Shown here piece after piece: positions 44,408 to 53,931 of a stretch of 64,000 bases of DNA. The DNA is from Aliiroseovarius marinus (lineage in GTDB: Bacteria; Pseudomonadota; Alphaproteobacteria; Rhodobacterales; Rhodobacteraceae): contig NZ_SAIT01000003.1 in NCBI RefSeq assembly GCF_004360145.1, positions 395,907-459,906 on the forward strand, read 5' to 3'. The first letter of the stretch is position 1, and each line of letters starts with the position of its first letter. A model generated the notes under the pieces. It ran no database searches, was not told the origin of the DNA, and was given only the letters and a program-made list of their open reading frames with translations. The translations under genes and the position numbers were made by a program.

Positions 44408-46042
44408 CTACACCTCTTCTTTCTTCATGATCAGCGCACCCCATGCCGGGATGTCGCCAGTGTTGTCCCCGATCAGCACCTGCCAACCCCCACTGGGACG
44501 GTCCGTCGTGATCGGCGCATTGCCAAGATTGAACTGGCATAGAATCCGTTCATTCCCGTGCAGACGTTCGAACTGCAAAAGCGGTCCATCAGCCTCAAGA
44601 TCCAGCATCTCGCCCTTGGCGAGCGCCGGATGGGCACGGCGAAGCGCGATGACATCGCGATAGTGATGAATCAGCGCGTCATTGCTGGCCTCGGCCTGAT
44701 CGACCGCCATAGGCAGGTGATCAGCAGCCACAGGCAGCCATGTATCGGCATTGGACGAGAAGCCACCTTGCGGGGCCTTGGCTGACCACACCATCGGCGT
44801 ACGGCACCCGTCGCGGCCTTTGAATTCAGGCCAGAATTCAATGCCGTAGGGGTCTTGCAGGTCTTCGAAGGCGACATCGGCCTCGGCCAGACCCAACTCT
44901 TCGCCTTGATAGATGCAGGCTGATCCACGCAGGGACATCAGAAGGGTCACGAACAGGCGTTGCGCCTGTTCGGACAAGTCCCAACGTGTTGCGTGGCGGG
45001 CGACGTCATGGTTCGAATAGGCCCAACAGGCCCACCCGTCCGGCGCGACCTCAGCCACTTTATGCATCACCTCGGCCACGCGGGCGGCATCGGGTTGATC
45101 CCCGGACAACAGCTCGAATGCATAGCACATTTGCACCAGACCATCGCCGCGTGTGTACTCGCCCATGATCTCGAGCCCGCGTTGGGCGTCACCGACTTCG
45201 CCAACCGCAGCGGCCCCATAAGGCTCCATCACCGCGCGCAGTTTGCGCAGGAAGTCTAGCGTCTCGGGCCGGTTCTTGTCGTAGAGATGTTCCTGATGGT
45301 TATAGGGGTTCACCGCGGGCGCGATGGTGCTGTTGCGATCTTCGGGTGCCAGCGGCGGGTTATCACGCAGCTGGGCGTCGTGGGTGTAAAAGTTGATCGT
45401 GTCCAGTCGGAAACCATCCACACCACGTTCAAGCCAGAACCGGGCCACGTCCAGCAGCGCCTCTTGCACCTGAGGTTCGTGGAAGTTCAGATCAGGCTGC
45501 GAGGTCAGGAAGTTGTGCAGATAATACTGCTGGCGCTTTCCATCCCACTGCCACGCCGGGCCACCAAAGATCGACAACCAGTTGGTGGGCGGTGTGCCAT
45601 CCGGTTTAGGCTCGGCCCAAACATACCAGTTGGCCTTTTCGTTTTCGCGATCCTGACGGCTTTCTTGAAACCACGCGTGCTGATCCGAGGTGTGACTGAG
45701 CACCAAATCGATCATCACCTTCAGCCCCAGCCCGTGTGCCGCGCTGATCAGTTGATCAAACTCGGACAGCGTGCCGAACATCGGGTCCACGTCGCAATAA
45801 TCTGACACGTCATAGCCGAAATCCTTCATCGGAGACGTGAAGAAGGGCGAGATCCAAAGCGCATCCACACCAAGCGAGGCGATATGCGGCAGGCGGCGGG
45901 TGATGCCGGCCAGGTCGCCAATGCCATCGCCATTATCGTCTTGATAGCTACGCGGATAGACCTGATAGATCACCGCGCCACGCCACCAATCGGGGTCCTT
46001 GGTCAGGTGTCTCATATCCTGTTGAGAAACGGTTGCGTTCAT
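44408..46042 (-). CDS. aglA: Alpha-glucosidase (GH13)
   Basis: A 544-residue cytoplasmic alpha-glucosidase that hydrolyses sucrose, maltose, trehalose or similar imported alpha-glucosides. The calcium/N-terminal motif DDNGDGIGD (35-43) follows WWRGAVIYQVYPRSY. Nucleophile D214 in GFRLDTINF, acid/base E282 in VGEVGDAQ, and the transition-state pair H345-D346 in YSNHDVARH are all in place. There is no signal peptide, fitting hydrolysis after uptake. It lies 3 bp after aglG and 2 bp before aglK. Confidence 0.94.
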   Translation of the reverse strand: MNATVSQQDMRHLTKDPDWWRGAVIYQVYPRSYQDDNGDGIGDLAGITRRLPHIASLGVDALWISPFFTSPMKDFGYDVSDYCDVDPMFGTLSEFDQLISAAHGLGLKVMIDLVLSHTSDQHAWFQESRQDRENEKANWYVWAEPKPDGTPPTNWLSIFGGPAWQWDGKRQQYYLHNFLTSQPDLNFHEPQVQEALLDVARFWLERGVDGFRLDTINFYTHDAQLRDNPPLAPEDRNSTIAPAVNPYNHQEHLYDKNRPETLDFLRKLRAVMEPYGAAAVGEVGDAQRGLEIMGEYTRGDGLVQMCYAFELLSGDQPDAARVAEVMHKVAEVAPDGWACWAYSNHDVARHATRWDLSEQAQRLFVTLLMSLRGSACIYQGEELGLAEADVAFEDLQDPYGIEFWPEFKGRDGCRTPMVWSAKAPQGGFSSNADTWLPVAADHLPMAVDQAEASNDALIHHYRDVIALRRAHPALAKGEMLDLEADGPLLQFERLHGNERILCQFNLGNAPITTDRPSGGWQVLIGDNTGDIPAWGALIMKKEEV

Positions 46043-46045
46043 GTG

Positions 46046-47179
46046 TCAGCCCCCTTTGACTGATCCGGCCAGAAGGCCGCGCACGAGATAGCGTTGGAGT
46101 GAGAAGAAAACGAAGATCGGCACCGCGATCGAGACAAAGGCCGAAGCCGCCAGGATCTCCCAATCGCCACCGCGCGAGCCCAGAAGGTCCACGATGCGGC
46201 CGGTCATAACGACCTGATCCTCGCCAGTGCCAAGGAACACTTTGGCGACCAGCAGGTCGTTCCAGACCCACAGGAACTGGAAGATCGCGAAGGATGCCAG
46301 CGCCGGGAAGGACAGCGGCAGGATGATGCGGCGGAAGATCTGGAAATCAGTGGCGCCGTCGACACGAGCGCTTTCGATGATCTCGCCGGGCAGGCCGACC
46401 ATGTAGTTACGCAGAAGGAAGACCGCCAAAGGTAATCCGAACCCGGTATGCGCAAGCCATATCCCCAGATAGCCTTTGCCCAGCCCAATCCCGATATGCA
46501 GCTTTAGAAGCGGGATAAAGGCGACCTGAAGCGGCACGACCAGCAGGCCAACCACGGCAGCGACCAGAAGGGCACGGCCCGGCATCTCCATCCACGCCAG
46601 CGCGTAGGCAGCGAAGGCGGCGACGAGCACCGGAATGATCGTGGCGGGGATGGTCACAGTCAGCGTGTTCAGCAGCGAGCGCCCCATACCTTCGGCGAAC
46701 AGCACCTCGCGGTAGTTGTCCAAAGTAAAGCCCGGAGGCGTCTCGGCCCGCACGAACAGACGTTGCCCGCGACTTCCACTGGGTTCTTCTGCGTATTCGA
46801 TGCGATAGCGGCCATCCGACTGCACGGTAATCTTGTGCCCACGCGCATGGGTGGCCGTGTCGCCGGGGGTAAAGGCCACGGGCTCTTTCGAGGTAATGCC
46901 GAAGGCCGTGACGGTCACGCCCTGCCCTTCCAGTACCTGCCCTTCGATAACCCAAAGATCTCCCTCGGGCTTGGCTTCACCGGGCGCCAAGGCGCGCTCG
47001 ATCACGTTCTTTTCCGACGCGGACAAGGCGGTCCACCAGCCCGAAGTCGAAATCGCGTCCCGATCCCGGAACGAGCTGATCAAAAGCCCGACCGTCGGGA
47101 TGATCCACAGCAGCACCAAAAGGGCTGCCGACAGGTTGACCGCCCATGTCAGGCGGGATTTGCCTCCTGCCATATCCAT
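46046..47179 (-). CDS. aglG: Glucoside ABC transporter permease
   Basis: A 377-residue MalG-type inner-membrane permease. TM1 is at about 12-34; then comes a long soluble insertion (about 35-140, ending TPPGFTLDNYREVLF) that most MalG homologues lack, followed by five more helices and the EAA loop (PGEIIESARVDGATDFQIFRRIILPLSFPAL). The insertion should lie on the periplasmic side, where it may contact the binding protein. Its last base overlaps nothing downstream; aglF upstream overlaps its start by one base. Confidence 0.92.
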   Translation of the reverse strand: MDMAGGKSRLTWAVNLSAALLVLLWIIPTVGLLISSFRDRDAISTSGWWTALSASEKNVIERALAPGEAKPEGDLWVIEGQVLEGQGVTVTAFGITSKEPVAFTPGDTATHARGHKITVQSDGRYRIEYAEEPSGSRGQRLFVRAETPPGFTLDNYREVLFAEGMGRSLLNTLTVTIPATIIPVLVAAFAAYALAWMEMPGRALLVAAVVGLLVVPLQVAFIPLLKLHIGIGLGKGYLGIWLAHTGFGLPLAVFLLRNYMVGLPGEIIESARVDGATDFQIFRRIILPLSFPALASFAIFQFLWVWNDLLVAKVFLGTGEDQVVMTGRIVDLLGSRGGDWEILAASAFVSIAVPIFVFFSLQRYLVRGLLAGSVKGG

Positions 47180-48174
47180 CAGCGTGACTCCTTATGTGCG
47201 TTGTAGATGTTCCAGACCATGACCGGCGTGACCAGAAGCATGATCACCACCACGATGGCCGAGCCGCGCCCGAAATCTGGGGATCCGCGGAACATCCAGT
47301 CATACATGAGATTGGCCAGAACCTGCGTGCCCCATTGGCCGTTGGTCATGGCGAAAACAATGTCGAAGACCTTCAGGACGGTCACGGTGATCGTCGTCCA
47401 GACGACCGCGATTGTGCCCCAGATCTGCGGGATCTTGATCTTGAAGAAGACCTGAAGCGGGCTTGCGCCGTCCAGATAGGCGGCCTCGATCGTTTCTTCA
47501 CTAATGCCCTTCAGGGCGGCGGACAGGATCACCATGGCAAAGCCCGTCTGGATCCAGATCAGGATCGCCATCAGGAAGAAATTGTTCCAGAAGGGCAGCG
47601 TGATCCACGCCTGCGGATCGCCGCCGAACGCCTGAACCAGCGCGTTCAGAAGACCGATCTGCTCGCCCTGATTGTCGCCGCGATAGTCATAGATGAACTT
47701 CCAGATCACCGCAGCACCGACAAAGCTGATGGCCATCGGCATGAAGACAAGGCTTTGCGCAAGCTGCCCCCATTTGATGCGGTCCGTCAGTCCGGCGGCT
47801 ACTAGACCAAAGAAGGTCGACGCAGCAGGCACGACAAGCAGCCACATCAGGTTGTTCACAAGGCTCTCGCGAAACTTTTCGTCCTGAGCCAGCCATGTGT
47901 AGTTGCCGACACCGATGAAGTCTCCTCCACTGTCATGCAGTGACAGATAGGCCGTCGAGAACACCGGATACAGCAGGTAGATCGACAGGATGGCAAGCGC
48001 TGGGAACACGAACAGCCAAGGGCGGATGGCATTCGCCCGATTGATGTTACGCCCGGCATTGGGTCCTTTTGCCGGACACATCCGGTCAAGGAGAAGATTT
48101 GAGAAGTAGAAATAGGCGACGCAGCCAAATACACCGATGATGATTGTCGACAGCGCGAAGAGTGCTTGTTGCAT
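47179..48174 (-). CDS. aglF: Glucoside ABC transporter permease
   Basis: A 331-residue MalF-type permease with about eight hydrophobic segments. The EAA loop that docks the ATPase is KGISEETIEAAYLDGASPLQVFFKIKIPQI. An N-terminal helix and a basic stretch (GPNAGRNINRANAI) precede the core. It overlaps aglG by 1 nt. A pair of strong hairpins separates it from aglE, so its expression is probably lower than that of the binding protein. Confidence 0.92.
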   Translation of the reverse strand: MQQALFALSTIIIGVFGCVAYFYFSNLLLDRMCPAKGPNAGRNINRANAIRPWLFVFPALAILSIYLLYPVFSTAYLSLHDSGGDFIGVGNYTWLAQDEKFRESLVNNLMWLLVVPAASTFFGLVAAGLTDRIKWGQLAQSLVFMPMAISFVGAAVIWKFIYDYRGDNQGEQIGLLNALVQAFGGDPQAWITLPFWNNFFLMAILIWIQTGFAMVILSAALKGISEETIEAAYLDGASPLQVFFKIKIPQIWGTIAVVWTTITVTVLKVFDIVFAMTNGQWGTQVLANLMYDWMFRGSPDFGRGSAIVVVIMLLVTPVMVWNIYNAHKESR

Positions 48175-48190
48175 GTCTCCCCCTTTCCAA

Positions 48191-48246
48191 CCGAAGCGCT
48201 GGCCCTTCGGTGTGGATGATACGCCCCGGCGACGGTGTCGCCGGGG
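48191..48246 (-). terminator. Intra-operon hairpin pair between aglE and aglF
   Basis: CCCCGGCGAC (48224-48233) with GTCGCCGGGG (48237-48246) is a perfect 10-bp stem with a three-base loop. CCGAAG (48191-48196) with CTTCGG (48205-48210) is a second stem. Neither has a T-tract. They most likely protect aglE mRNA from 3' decay or partly attenuate transcription into the permease genes. Confidence 0.6.
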
Positions 48247-48266
48247 GTGAGTTGCTTAGGTCCAGA

Positions 48267-49619
48267 TTACTTGATCGAGTCCCAGGTGGACTGGATAGAG
48301 GCCGCAACTTCTGCCGCGTCTTTGCCGCCAGCATAGTCTACCATGCCGGTCCAGAAGACGCCTGCGCCAACCGCACCCGGCATCAGATCCGATCCGTCGA
48401 AGCGGAATGTGTCAGCATTCAGCAGGATGTCGTTCATCTTGGCCACGGTCGGGTCTGTATAAACGCCGGTGTTCACACCCTTATGCGGGGTTAGGAACCC
48501 GGTCTGCGCCATCCAGACTTCGTGCGCGATGGGGGACTTCAGGAACTCCATGAAGGCCTGCGCGCCTTTGCTGTCAGAGGTGATCGCCCACAATGTACCG
48601 GCGCCCAAGACAGGCTTACCCAGATCCTTGCCCTCGTAGGCCGGGAAGTAGAAGAAATCAGCGTCCACGCCCACTTCGGTACCTTCCGGGAAGAAGCTGG
48701 GAATGAAGCTGGCCTGACGGTGCATGTAGCACTGCGGCGGCGAGGCGAACATGCCCTGCGGGCTGTCGCGGAAGTCGGTGGTGGCCACTGCCCCAGCCCC
48801 GCCAGATACGTAAGCGTCATTGCGGGCAAACGCGCCAAATTCCTCGATCGCGGCAACCACTTTGGGGTCGTCGAATTTCAGTTCGTTGGCGACCCAAGCG
48901 TCGTAATCCGCAGGCGACTGGGTGCGTAGCATCATGTCCTCGACCCAGTCGGTTGCAGGCCAGCCGGTCGCGCCGCCAGATCCCAGACCGATGCACCATG
49001 GCACACCTCCATCGTCCACGATCTGATCGGTCAGCGCCTTCAGCTCTTCCATCGACTGCGGCACGTCATAGCCCGCATCCTCGAAGTTCTCGGGCACGTA
49101 CCACACCAGCGACTTCAGATCGACTTTGTAGAAGAAGCCATAATGGGCGGGATTGCCGTCTTTCCCGGCATAGGTGCCCAGATCCACCCAGCTTTGACCG
49201 GCCGCATAGTTGTCACGCACCCAATCCGCCGTGCCGTCTGGCAAGGCTGAAAAATAGCCTTTCGAGGCCAAATCTGCGGCAAGCCCCGGCTGCGGGAACA
49301 CCGCAATGCTAGGCGCGCTGCCAGCCTCGGTATCAATCACGATTTGCTGCTCAAAGCTGTCCGAGCCGGAATACTGCACATCCGCCCCGGTGGCAGCTTC
49401 GAAATAGGCAATCACGCTTTCCACCAGCTCTTTGTCCGGCCCAAGCCACGGACCAAGGATGGTGATCGTCTCGCCCGACAGATCCATCGACTTCAGCGCC
49501 TCAAAGCTATCCCAGGTAAACGCTCCGTCCCCCGGAGCAAACTTCAGATGCCCGTCGGCAAATCCTGCGCCAGCCGACAAGGCGAGCGCGGCAGCGCTTG
49601 CGTAAAACACGTTCTTCAT
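48267..49619 (-). CDS. aglE: Alpha-glucoside ABC transporter binding protein
   Basis: A 450-residue periplasmic solute-binding protein of the family 1 (MalE-like) type. The signal peptide is residues 1-21 (VFYASAAALALSAGAGFA). The mature part has FEAATGADVQYSGSDSFEQQIVID and the aromatic-rich binding region WPATDWVEDM. ATG 49619 follows GGAGGACAT. It is the first gene of aglEFGAK and is divergent from aglR, with a palindromic operator in between. Confidence 0.92.
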   Translation of the reverse strand: MKNVFYASAAALALSAGAGFADGHLKFAPGDGAFTWDSFEALKSMDLSGETITILGPWLGPDKELVESVIAYFEAATGADVQYSGSDSFEQQIVIDTEAGSAPSIAVFPQPGLAADLASKGYFSALPDGTADWVRDNYAAGQSWVDLGTYAGKDGNPAHYGFFYKVDLKSLVWYVPENFEDAGYDVPQSMEELKALTDQIVDDGGVPWCIGLGSGGATGWPATDWVEDMMLRTQSPADYDAWVANELKFDDPKVVAAIEEFGAFARNDAYVSGGAGAVATTDFRDSPQGMFASPPQCYMHRQASFIPSFFPEGTEVGVDADFFYFPAYEGKDLGKPVLGAGTLWAITSDSKGAQAFMEFLKSPIAHEVWMAQTGFLTPHKGVNTGVYTDPTVAKMNDILLNADTFRFDGSDLMPGAVGAGVFWTGMVDYAGGKDAAEVAASIQSTWDSIK

Positions 49620-49702
49620 AATGTCCTCCCACGACATTTCATCGAGCCCGATGATGATTAGGCCGGAAAAACCGGCTGCGCCTTGCGGATCTCCGAACTT
49701 CC

Positions 49703-49744
49703 CAAAGCGCTTTGAATGCCTCACAGTCGCCGTTAAAGCGATTC
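49703..49744. promoter_or_regulatory. AglR (LacI-type) operators
   Basis: CAAAGCGCTTTG (49703-49714) is a perfect 12-bp palindrome with the central CG typical of LacI-family operators. A degenerate copy, AAAGCGATTC (49735-49744), is centred 31 bp away. Both lie upstream of aglE in the gap shared with aglR. That AglR binds them is inferred from position and motif type. Confidence 0.7.
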
Positions 49745-49881
49745 CTGTCAACAGCAATGTTAGCGCCATCATTTTTTACACTTTAACCTTTACATAGCAA
49801 GGCTATCGCGCATAGCGTAGACGTTAACACTTACCATCACCGACCAGAACTCGCCCTCAAACCGCTTTGGATTCGACACAC

Positions 49882-50907
49882 ATGACGCTCAAGGAACTCT
49901 CTGATCTGCTCGGACTTTCGCCGACCACGGTCAGCCGTGCTTTGAACGGCTATCCCGAGGTATCCGAGGCCACACGCAAGAAGGTCGCCGCCGCTGCCCG
50001 CGCCCATGGATACGCCCCGAACACCCGCGCCCGTGCGCTCGCCACGGGCCGCGCCATGGCCATCGGGCATGTGATTCCGATCAGCGCGAAGCACGAGATG
50101 GTGAACCCGATTTTCGCGGATTTCACGGCGGGTGCTGGCGAGGTCTATTCGCGCAATGGCTATGATATGCTGATGTCCGTGGTGTCGGATGATGACGAGG
50201 AACAGGCCTATCGCAGCTTCGCCACCAAGCGGAATGTGGATGGGTTGATCATCCACGCGCCCAGCCTGAACGACCAGCGTATCCCCTTCCTGAACGACCT
50301 TGGCCTGCCTTATGTGGTGCATGGGCGCAGCTCGAACGCGACGGCGCCATATGCGTGGGTGGACGTGAATAACACCCGCGCCTTCCAGCGCGCGACCGAG
50401 CTGTTGCTGGATCTGGGTCATAGACGCATCGCGCTTCTGAACGGGCTCGAGCATATGGACTTCGCGGCCCGCCGTCGCGCCGGATATGAAGCGGCGTTGG
50501 CAGCACGCGGCGTCACCCCTGACCCGTCCTTGATGTTCTCCGGCGAAATGACCGAGGCGCAGGGCCACGACCTGACTCGAACCCTTCTGGCCCGCCCGGA
50601 TCGTCCAACGGCCATCCTTGTCAGCTCGATGATCATGGCCATCGGGGTGCGCCGCGGGATCGAGGAATTGGGCCTGACCCTGGGCCGGGACGTGTCTTTG
50701 ATCACCTATGACGATGACCTTAGCTATTTCCGCAATGGCTCGGACATCCCCGTCTATACCGCCACCCGGTCGTCGGTTCGCGAGGCTGGGCGGCGTGCCG
50801 CTCAGATGCTGATCGACATCATCAACGGAAAAGACAGCCCAACCGAGCTGTTGCTTGAAGCCGAACTGACGCTGGGCATGTCTACGGGTCCCGCCCGCCG
50901 CGACTAA
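49882..50907 (+). CDS. aglR: LacI family repressor of the agl genes
   Basis: A 341-residue regulator. The N-terminal HTH is MTLKELSDLLGLSPTTVSRALNG, and the hinge helix region follows (APNTRARALATGRAMAIGHV). The periplasmic-binding-like sensor domain spans about 62-335. In the wider family the effector is the transported sugar, here probably an alpha-glucoside or glucose. It lies divergent from aglEFGAK and is followed by a GH1 glucosidase and glucokinase, so it may control both arms. An in-frame TTG at 49867 is possible, but neither start has a strong ribosome site. Confidence 0.9.
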   Translation: MTLKELSDLLGLSPTTVSRALNGYPEVSEATRKKVAAAARAHGYAPNTRARALATGRAMAIGHVIPISAKHEMVNPIFADFTAGAGEVYSRNGYDMLMSVVSDDDEEQAYRSFATKRNVDGLIIHAPSLNDQRIPFLNDLGLPYVVHGRSSNATAPYAWVDVNNTRAFQRATELLLDLGHRRIALLNGLEHMDFAARRRAGYEAALAARGVTPDPSLMFSGEMTEAQGHDLTRTLLARPDRPTAILVSSMIMAIGVRRGIEELGLTLGRDVSLITYDDDLSYFRNGSDIPVYTATRSSVREAGRRAAQMLIDIINGKDSPTELLLEAELTLGMSTGPARRD

Positions 50908-50939
50908 CAACAAAAAACAAACCTGAAGGAACAAGATTG

Positions 50940-52268
50940 ATGCTGCCACATCGCTCTGATTTTCCGTCTGATTTTCTGTTCGGGGCCGCGACCTCGGCCT
51001 ATCAGATCGAAGGCCACGCCCAAGGGGGGGCCGGGCGCACCCACTGGGATGATTTCGCAGCCACCCCCGGCAATGTCGCCGGCGCCGAAAACGGATCCAT
51101 CGCCTGCGATCACCTGAATCGGATGGACGAGGACTTGGACCTGCTGAAAGACGCGGGCTTTGACGTCTACCGCTTCTCGACCAGTTGGGCGCGGGTCCTG
51201 CCCGAAGGGCGCGGAACGCCGAATGCGCAAGGCTTGGATTTCTATGACCGCCTTGTTGACGGGCTACTGGAACGCGGGATTAAACCGGCCGCGACCCTTT
51301 ATCACTGGGAACTTCCCTCGCCCCTGTCCGATCTGGGCGGCTGGCGCAACCGCGACATCGCCAGTTGGTTCGCCGACTATACCGAGGTCATCATGTCCCG
51401 CATCGGGGATCGAGTCTGGTCGGCCGCCCCCATTAACGAACCGTGGTGCGTGGCATGGCTATCGCATTTCGAAGGGGCGCATGCGCCGGGCCTGCGCGAT
51501 ATCCGCGCCACGGCCCGCGCCATGCACCACGTGTTGCTGGCCCACGGGCGCGCGACGCAGGTCATGCGCGGGCTGGGCATGACCAACCTCGGCGCGGTCT
51601 GCAATATGGAGCTCGCCGCCCCGGCGCAGGAAACGGAAACGGCACGTCACGCGGCACAGGTACAGGACGCGATCTATAACCGGTTCTTCATCTCGGGCCT
51701 CACCAAGGGCTGCTACCCGGACGAGGTGCTCGATGGCCTTGGCGCGCATTTGCCGGATGGGTGGCAAGACGATTTCGACACGATCACCCAGCCCATCGAC
51801 TGGATTGGCCTGAACTACTACACCCGCAAGCTTTATGATGCGGCCCCCGCCGGTGCCCCGTGGCCCGCCACGGTCGAGGTCGAAGGCCCCTTGCCCAAGA
51901 CCGCCATGAACTGGGAAATCTACCCCGAGGGTTTGTCCCATTTCCTGACCATGATTCAGCGGGACTACACAGGTGATCTGCCGATCTATGTGACCGAGAA
52001 CGGCATGGCCGGACTGTCCGAACTGACGGGCGATCCCCTATCCGATCCAGACCGCATCGCCTATTTGGCCGCGCATCTTGAGCAGGTCCAGAACGCCGTG
52101 TCGCAAGGCGTGCCAGTGAAGGGTTATTTCACATGGTCGCTTCTGGACAATTACGAATGGGCGTTGGGATATGCGCCACGATTTGGCCTGATACATGTGG
52201 ACTGGACGTCGCTAAACCGTTATCCGAAGGCATCGTTTAGCGCTATCAAAGAGGCTTTGAACAGCTGA
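50940..52268 (+). CDS. GH1 family beta-glucosidase
   Basis: A 442-residue cytoplasmic GH1 enzyme that cleaves beta-glucosides such as cellobiose to glucose. The acid/base is E167 in INEPW, the nucleophile E353 in YVTENG. The N-terminal FLFGAATSAYQIEG signature (12-25) and the end FTWSLLDNYEWALGYAPRFGL are intact. There is no signal peptide. It follows aglR by 32 bp and its stop overlaps the glucokinase start (TGATG). Its presence extends the agl region from alpha- to beta-linked sugars. Confidence 0.94.
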   Translation: MLPHRSDFPSDFLFGAATSAYQIEGHAQGGAGRTHWDDFAATPGNVAGAENGSIACDHLNRMDEDLDLLKDAGFDVYRFSTSWARVLPEGRGTPNAQGLDFYDRLVDGLLERGIKPAATLYHWELPSPLSDLGGWRNRDIASWFADYTEVIMSRIGDRVWSAAPINEPWCVAWLSHFEGAHAPGLRDIRATARAMHHVLLAHGRATQVMRGLGMTNLGAVCNMELAAPAQETETARHAAQVQDAIYNRFFISGLTKGCYPDEVLDGLGAHLPDGWQDDFDTITQPIDWIGLNYYTRKLYDAAPAGAPWPATVEVEGPLPKTAMNWEIYPEGLSHFLTMIQRDYTGDLPIYVTENGMAGLSELTGDPLSDPDRIAYLAAHLEQVQNAVSQGVPVKGYFTWSLLDNYEWALGYAPRFGLIHVDWTSLNRYPKASFSAIKEALNS

Positions 52269-53230
52269 TGCCCCACCACTCGATCGTCGCGGATGTCGGC
52301 GGCACCAACACCCGCGTTGCCATCGCGCGCGACGGGCAGGTTCTGCCGGACAGCATTCGTAAATTCGCCAATGCAGACCACAAGAGCCTAACAGACATCC
52401 TGTCGGCCTACCGCCAAAGTCATGACATGGTGATGGTCGAGCAAGCCGCCGTCGCCATCGCCGGACCGGTGCGTGACGGAGAGGGACGCCTGACCAATTT
52501 GGACTGGGCGATTGATTGTGCATCCTTGACGCAAGCGACCGGCGCACCGGATGCGCATGTGCTGAACGATCTTCAGGCTCAGGCCCATGCGGTTGGGGCG
52601 CTGGACCCCGCCAATGTCGAGGCTATCCGGACAGGCCAAAGAGCCAGCCCCGAAGCTGCGCATCTGGTGGTCGGCATTGGCACCGGGTTCAATTCGGCCG
52701 TGGCCTATCACACCAAGGGCGGACGGCTTGTACCGCCCGCAGAAAGTGGCCATGCCACCTTGCCCGTCGGCACCGCGGATCAATTTGCCTTCGCAGAGTA
52801 TCTGCGCAGCCGTTTCGACCACGCCGCAATCGAAGACGCCCTATCCGGGCGCGGGCTTGGGCATTGCCACGACTGGTTCTGCCATCGTGCAGGCCAACCA
52901 GTCGGCGCGACATCCACACAGGTTTTTGCCGATGCTGAAGCTGGTGACGATATGGCGAAAGAGGCGATCAACCTGTTCAGCTGCATCCTTGGCACCGTTC
53001 TGGGCGATCTGGCCCTGACCACCCTGCCCTTTGGCGGCATCTATCTGGTGGGCGGCATGTCCCGTGCGATTTCGCCGTGGCTGGCTCAGACGGGCTTCGA
53101 GGCCGCGTGGTACGACAAAGGGCGGTTTGGTCCGTTTCTGGATCAGTTCCCCATCCGTCTGGTCACAGACGACTATGCCGCATTGACCGGATGCGCCAGT
53201 TTCCTGGAAGAGTACCGCAATACGCATTAG
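52268..53230 (+). CDS. glk: Glucokinase
   Basis: A 320-residue glucose kinase of the bacterial Glk (COG0837) type. Phosphate-binding ADVGGTNTRVAIA (8-20), the IAGPV strand, LNDLQAQAHA with the sugar-contacting residues, GIGTGFNSAVAY, and ESGHATLP. It phosphorylates the glucose freed by AglA and the GH1 enzyme. It is translationally coupled to the GH1 gene by a 1-nt overlap. Confidence 0.92.
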   Translation: MPHHSIVADVGGTNTRVAIARDGQVLPDSIRKFANADHKSLTDILSAYRQSHDMVMVEQAAVAIAGPVRDGEGRLTNLDWAIDCASLTQATGAPDAHVLNDLQAQAHAVGALDPANVEAIRTGQRASPEAAHLVVGIGTGFNSAVAYHTKGGRLVPPAESGHATLPVGTADQFAFAEYLRSRFDHAAIEDALSGRGLGHCHDWFCHRAGQPVGATSTQVFADAEAGDDMAKEAINLFSCILGTVLGDLALTTLPFGGIYLVGGMSRAISPWLAQTGFEAAWYDKGRFGPFLDQFPIRLVTDDYAALTGCASFLEEYRNTH

Positions 53231-53274
53231 CCCGACGGCAAATGCAGAAATTCTGATCGGTTGCGGAGGCAATC

Positions 53275-53931
53275 ATGCTGGATTGGGTCATCTATACCCT
53301 TGCGATCCTTGTGTTTTTCCTGACGCATTCGATCCCCGTGCGGCCCGCGAACAAGGCGAAGGTCGTCGCGCAGCTGGGCGCGCTTGGCTTCACGCTGAGC
53401 TATTCAGCGCTGTCCATTGCGGCGCTCAGCTTCGTGATCTACGCGGCAAATCGCGCCCCGATTGTCGAGCTGTGGCCATGGGCGCCGTGGCAGAACCACG
53501 TGACGCTATTAGCGATGGCTGTGTCTGTCACTATCGCGGCACTTGCCATCGCACGCCCTAACCCGCTGTCTTTCGGAGGCCGCAACAACCACACATTTAA
53601 CCCGCTCGCCGCCGGAATCGTCGGGTGGACACGCCACCCGCTGTTGGTCGCCCTGTTACTTTGGGCCTTGGGTCACCTGATCCCCAATGGCAACCTGGCA
53701 CATGTGATCCTGTTCGGCCTGTTTGCCAGCTTCTCTTTCCTTGGAAAGCGCATCATCGACAAGCGGAACCAGAGACTTCTGGGCCTCGAGACCTGGCAGC
53801 ACCTTTCACACACGCAGCGAGACATCGCAATCACAAGAACCGGCCTGATACGCGTCTGCATTGGCATCGCCATTTTTCTTCTGCTCTTGCATGTCCACAG
53901 CGCAATCATCGGCGTGATACCCCTGCCCTGA
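53275..53931 (+). CDS. NnrU family membrane protein
   Basis: A 218-residue membrane protein with about six helices and the NnrU-family marks: FFLTHSIPVRP, GRNNHTFNPLAAGIVGWTRHPLL and FSFLGKRIIDKRNQ. The histidines in GWTRHP are conserved. NnrU was named from nitric-oxide-linked regulation in Rhodobacter denitrifiers, but its biochemical role is not settled; it resembles methyltransferase-like membrane enzymes of the NnrU/isoprenylcysteine group. Nothing here links it to denitrification. Its 3' end overlaps the opposing cdhR-like gene by 26 nt. Confidence 0.85.
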   Translation: MLDWVIYTLAILVFFLTHSIPVRPANKAKVVAQLGALGFTLSYSALSIAALSFVIYAANRAPIVELWPWAPWQNHVTLLAMAVSVTIAALAIARPNPLSFGGRNNHTFNPLAAGIVGWTRHPLLVALLLWALGHLIPNGNLAHVILFGLFASFSFLGKRIIDKRNQRLLGLETWQHLSHTQRDIAITRTGLIRVCIGIAIFLLLLHVHSAIIGVIPLP

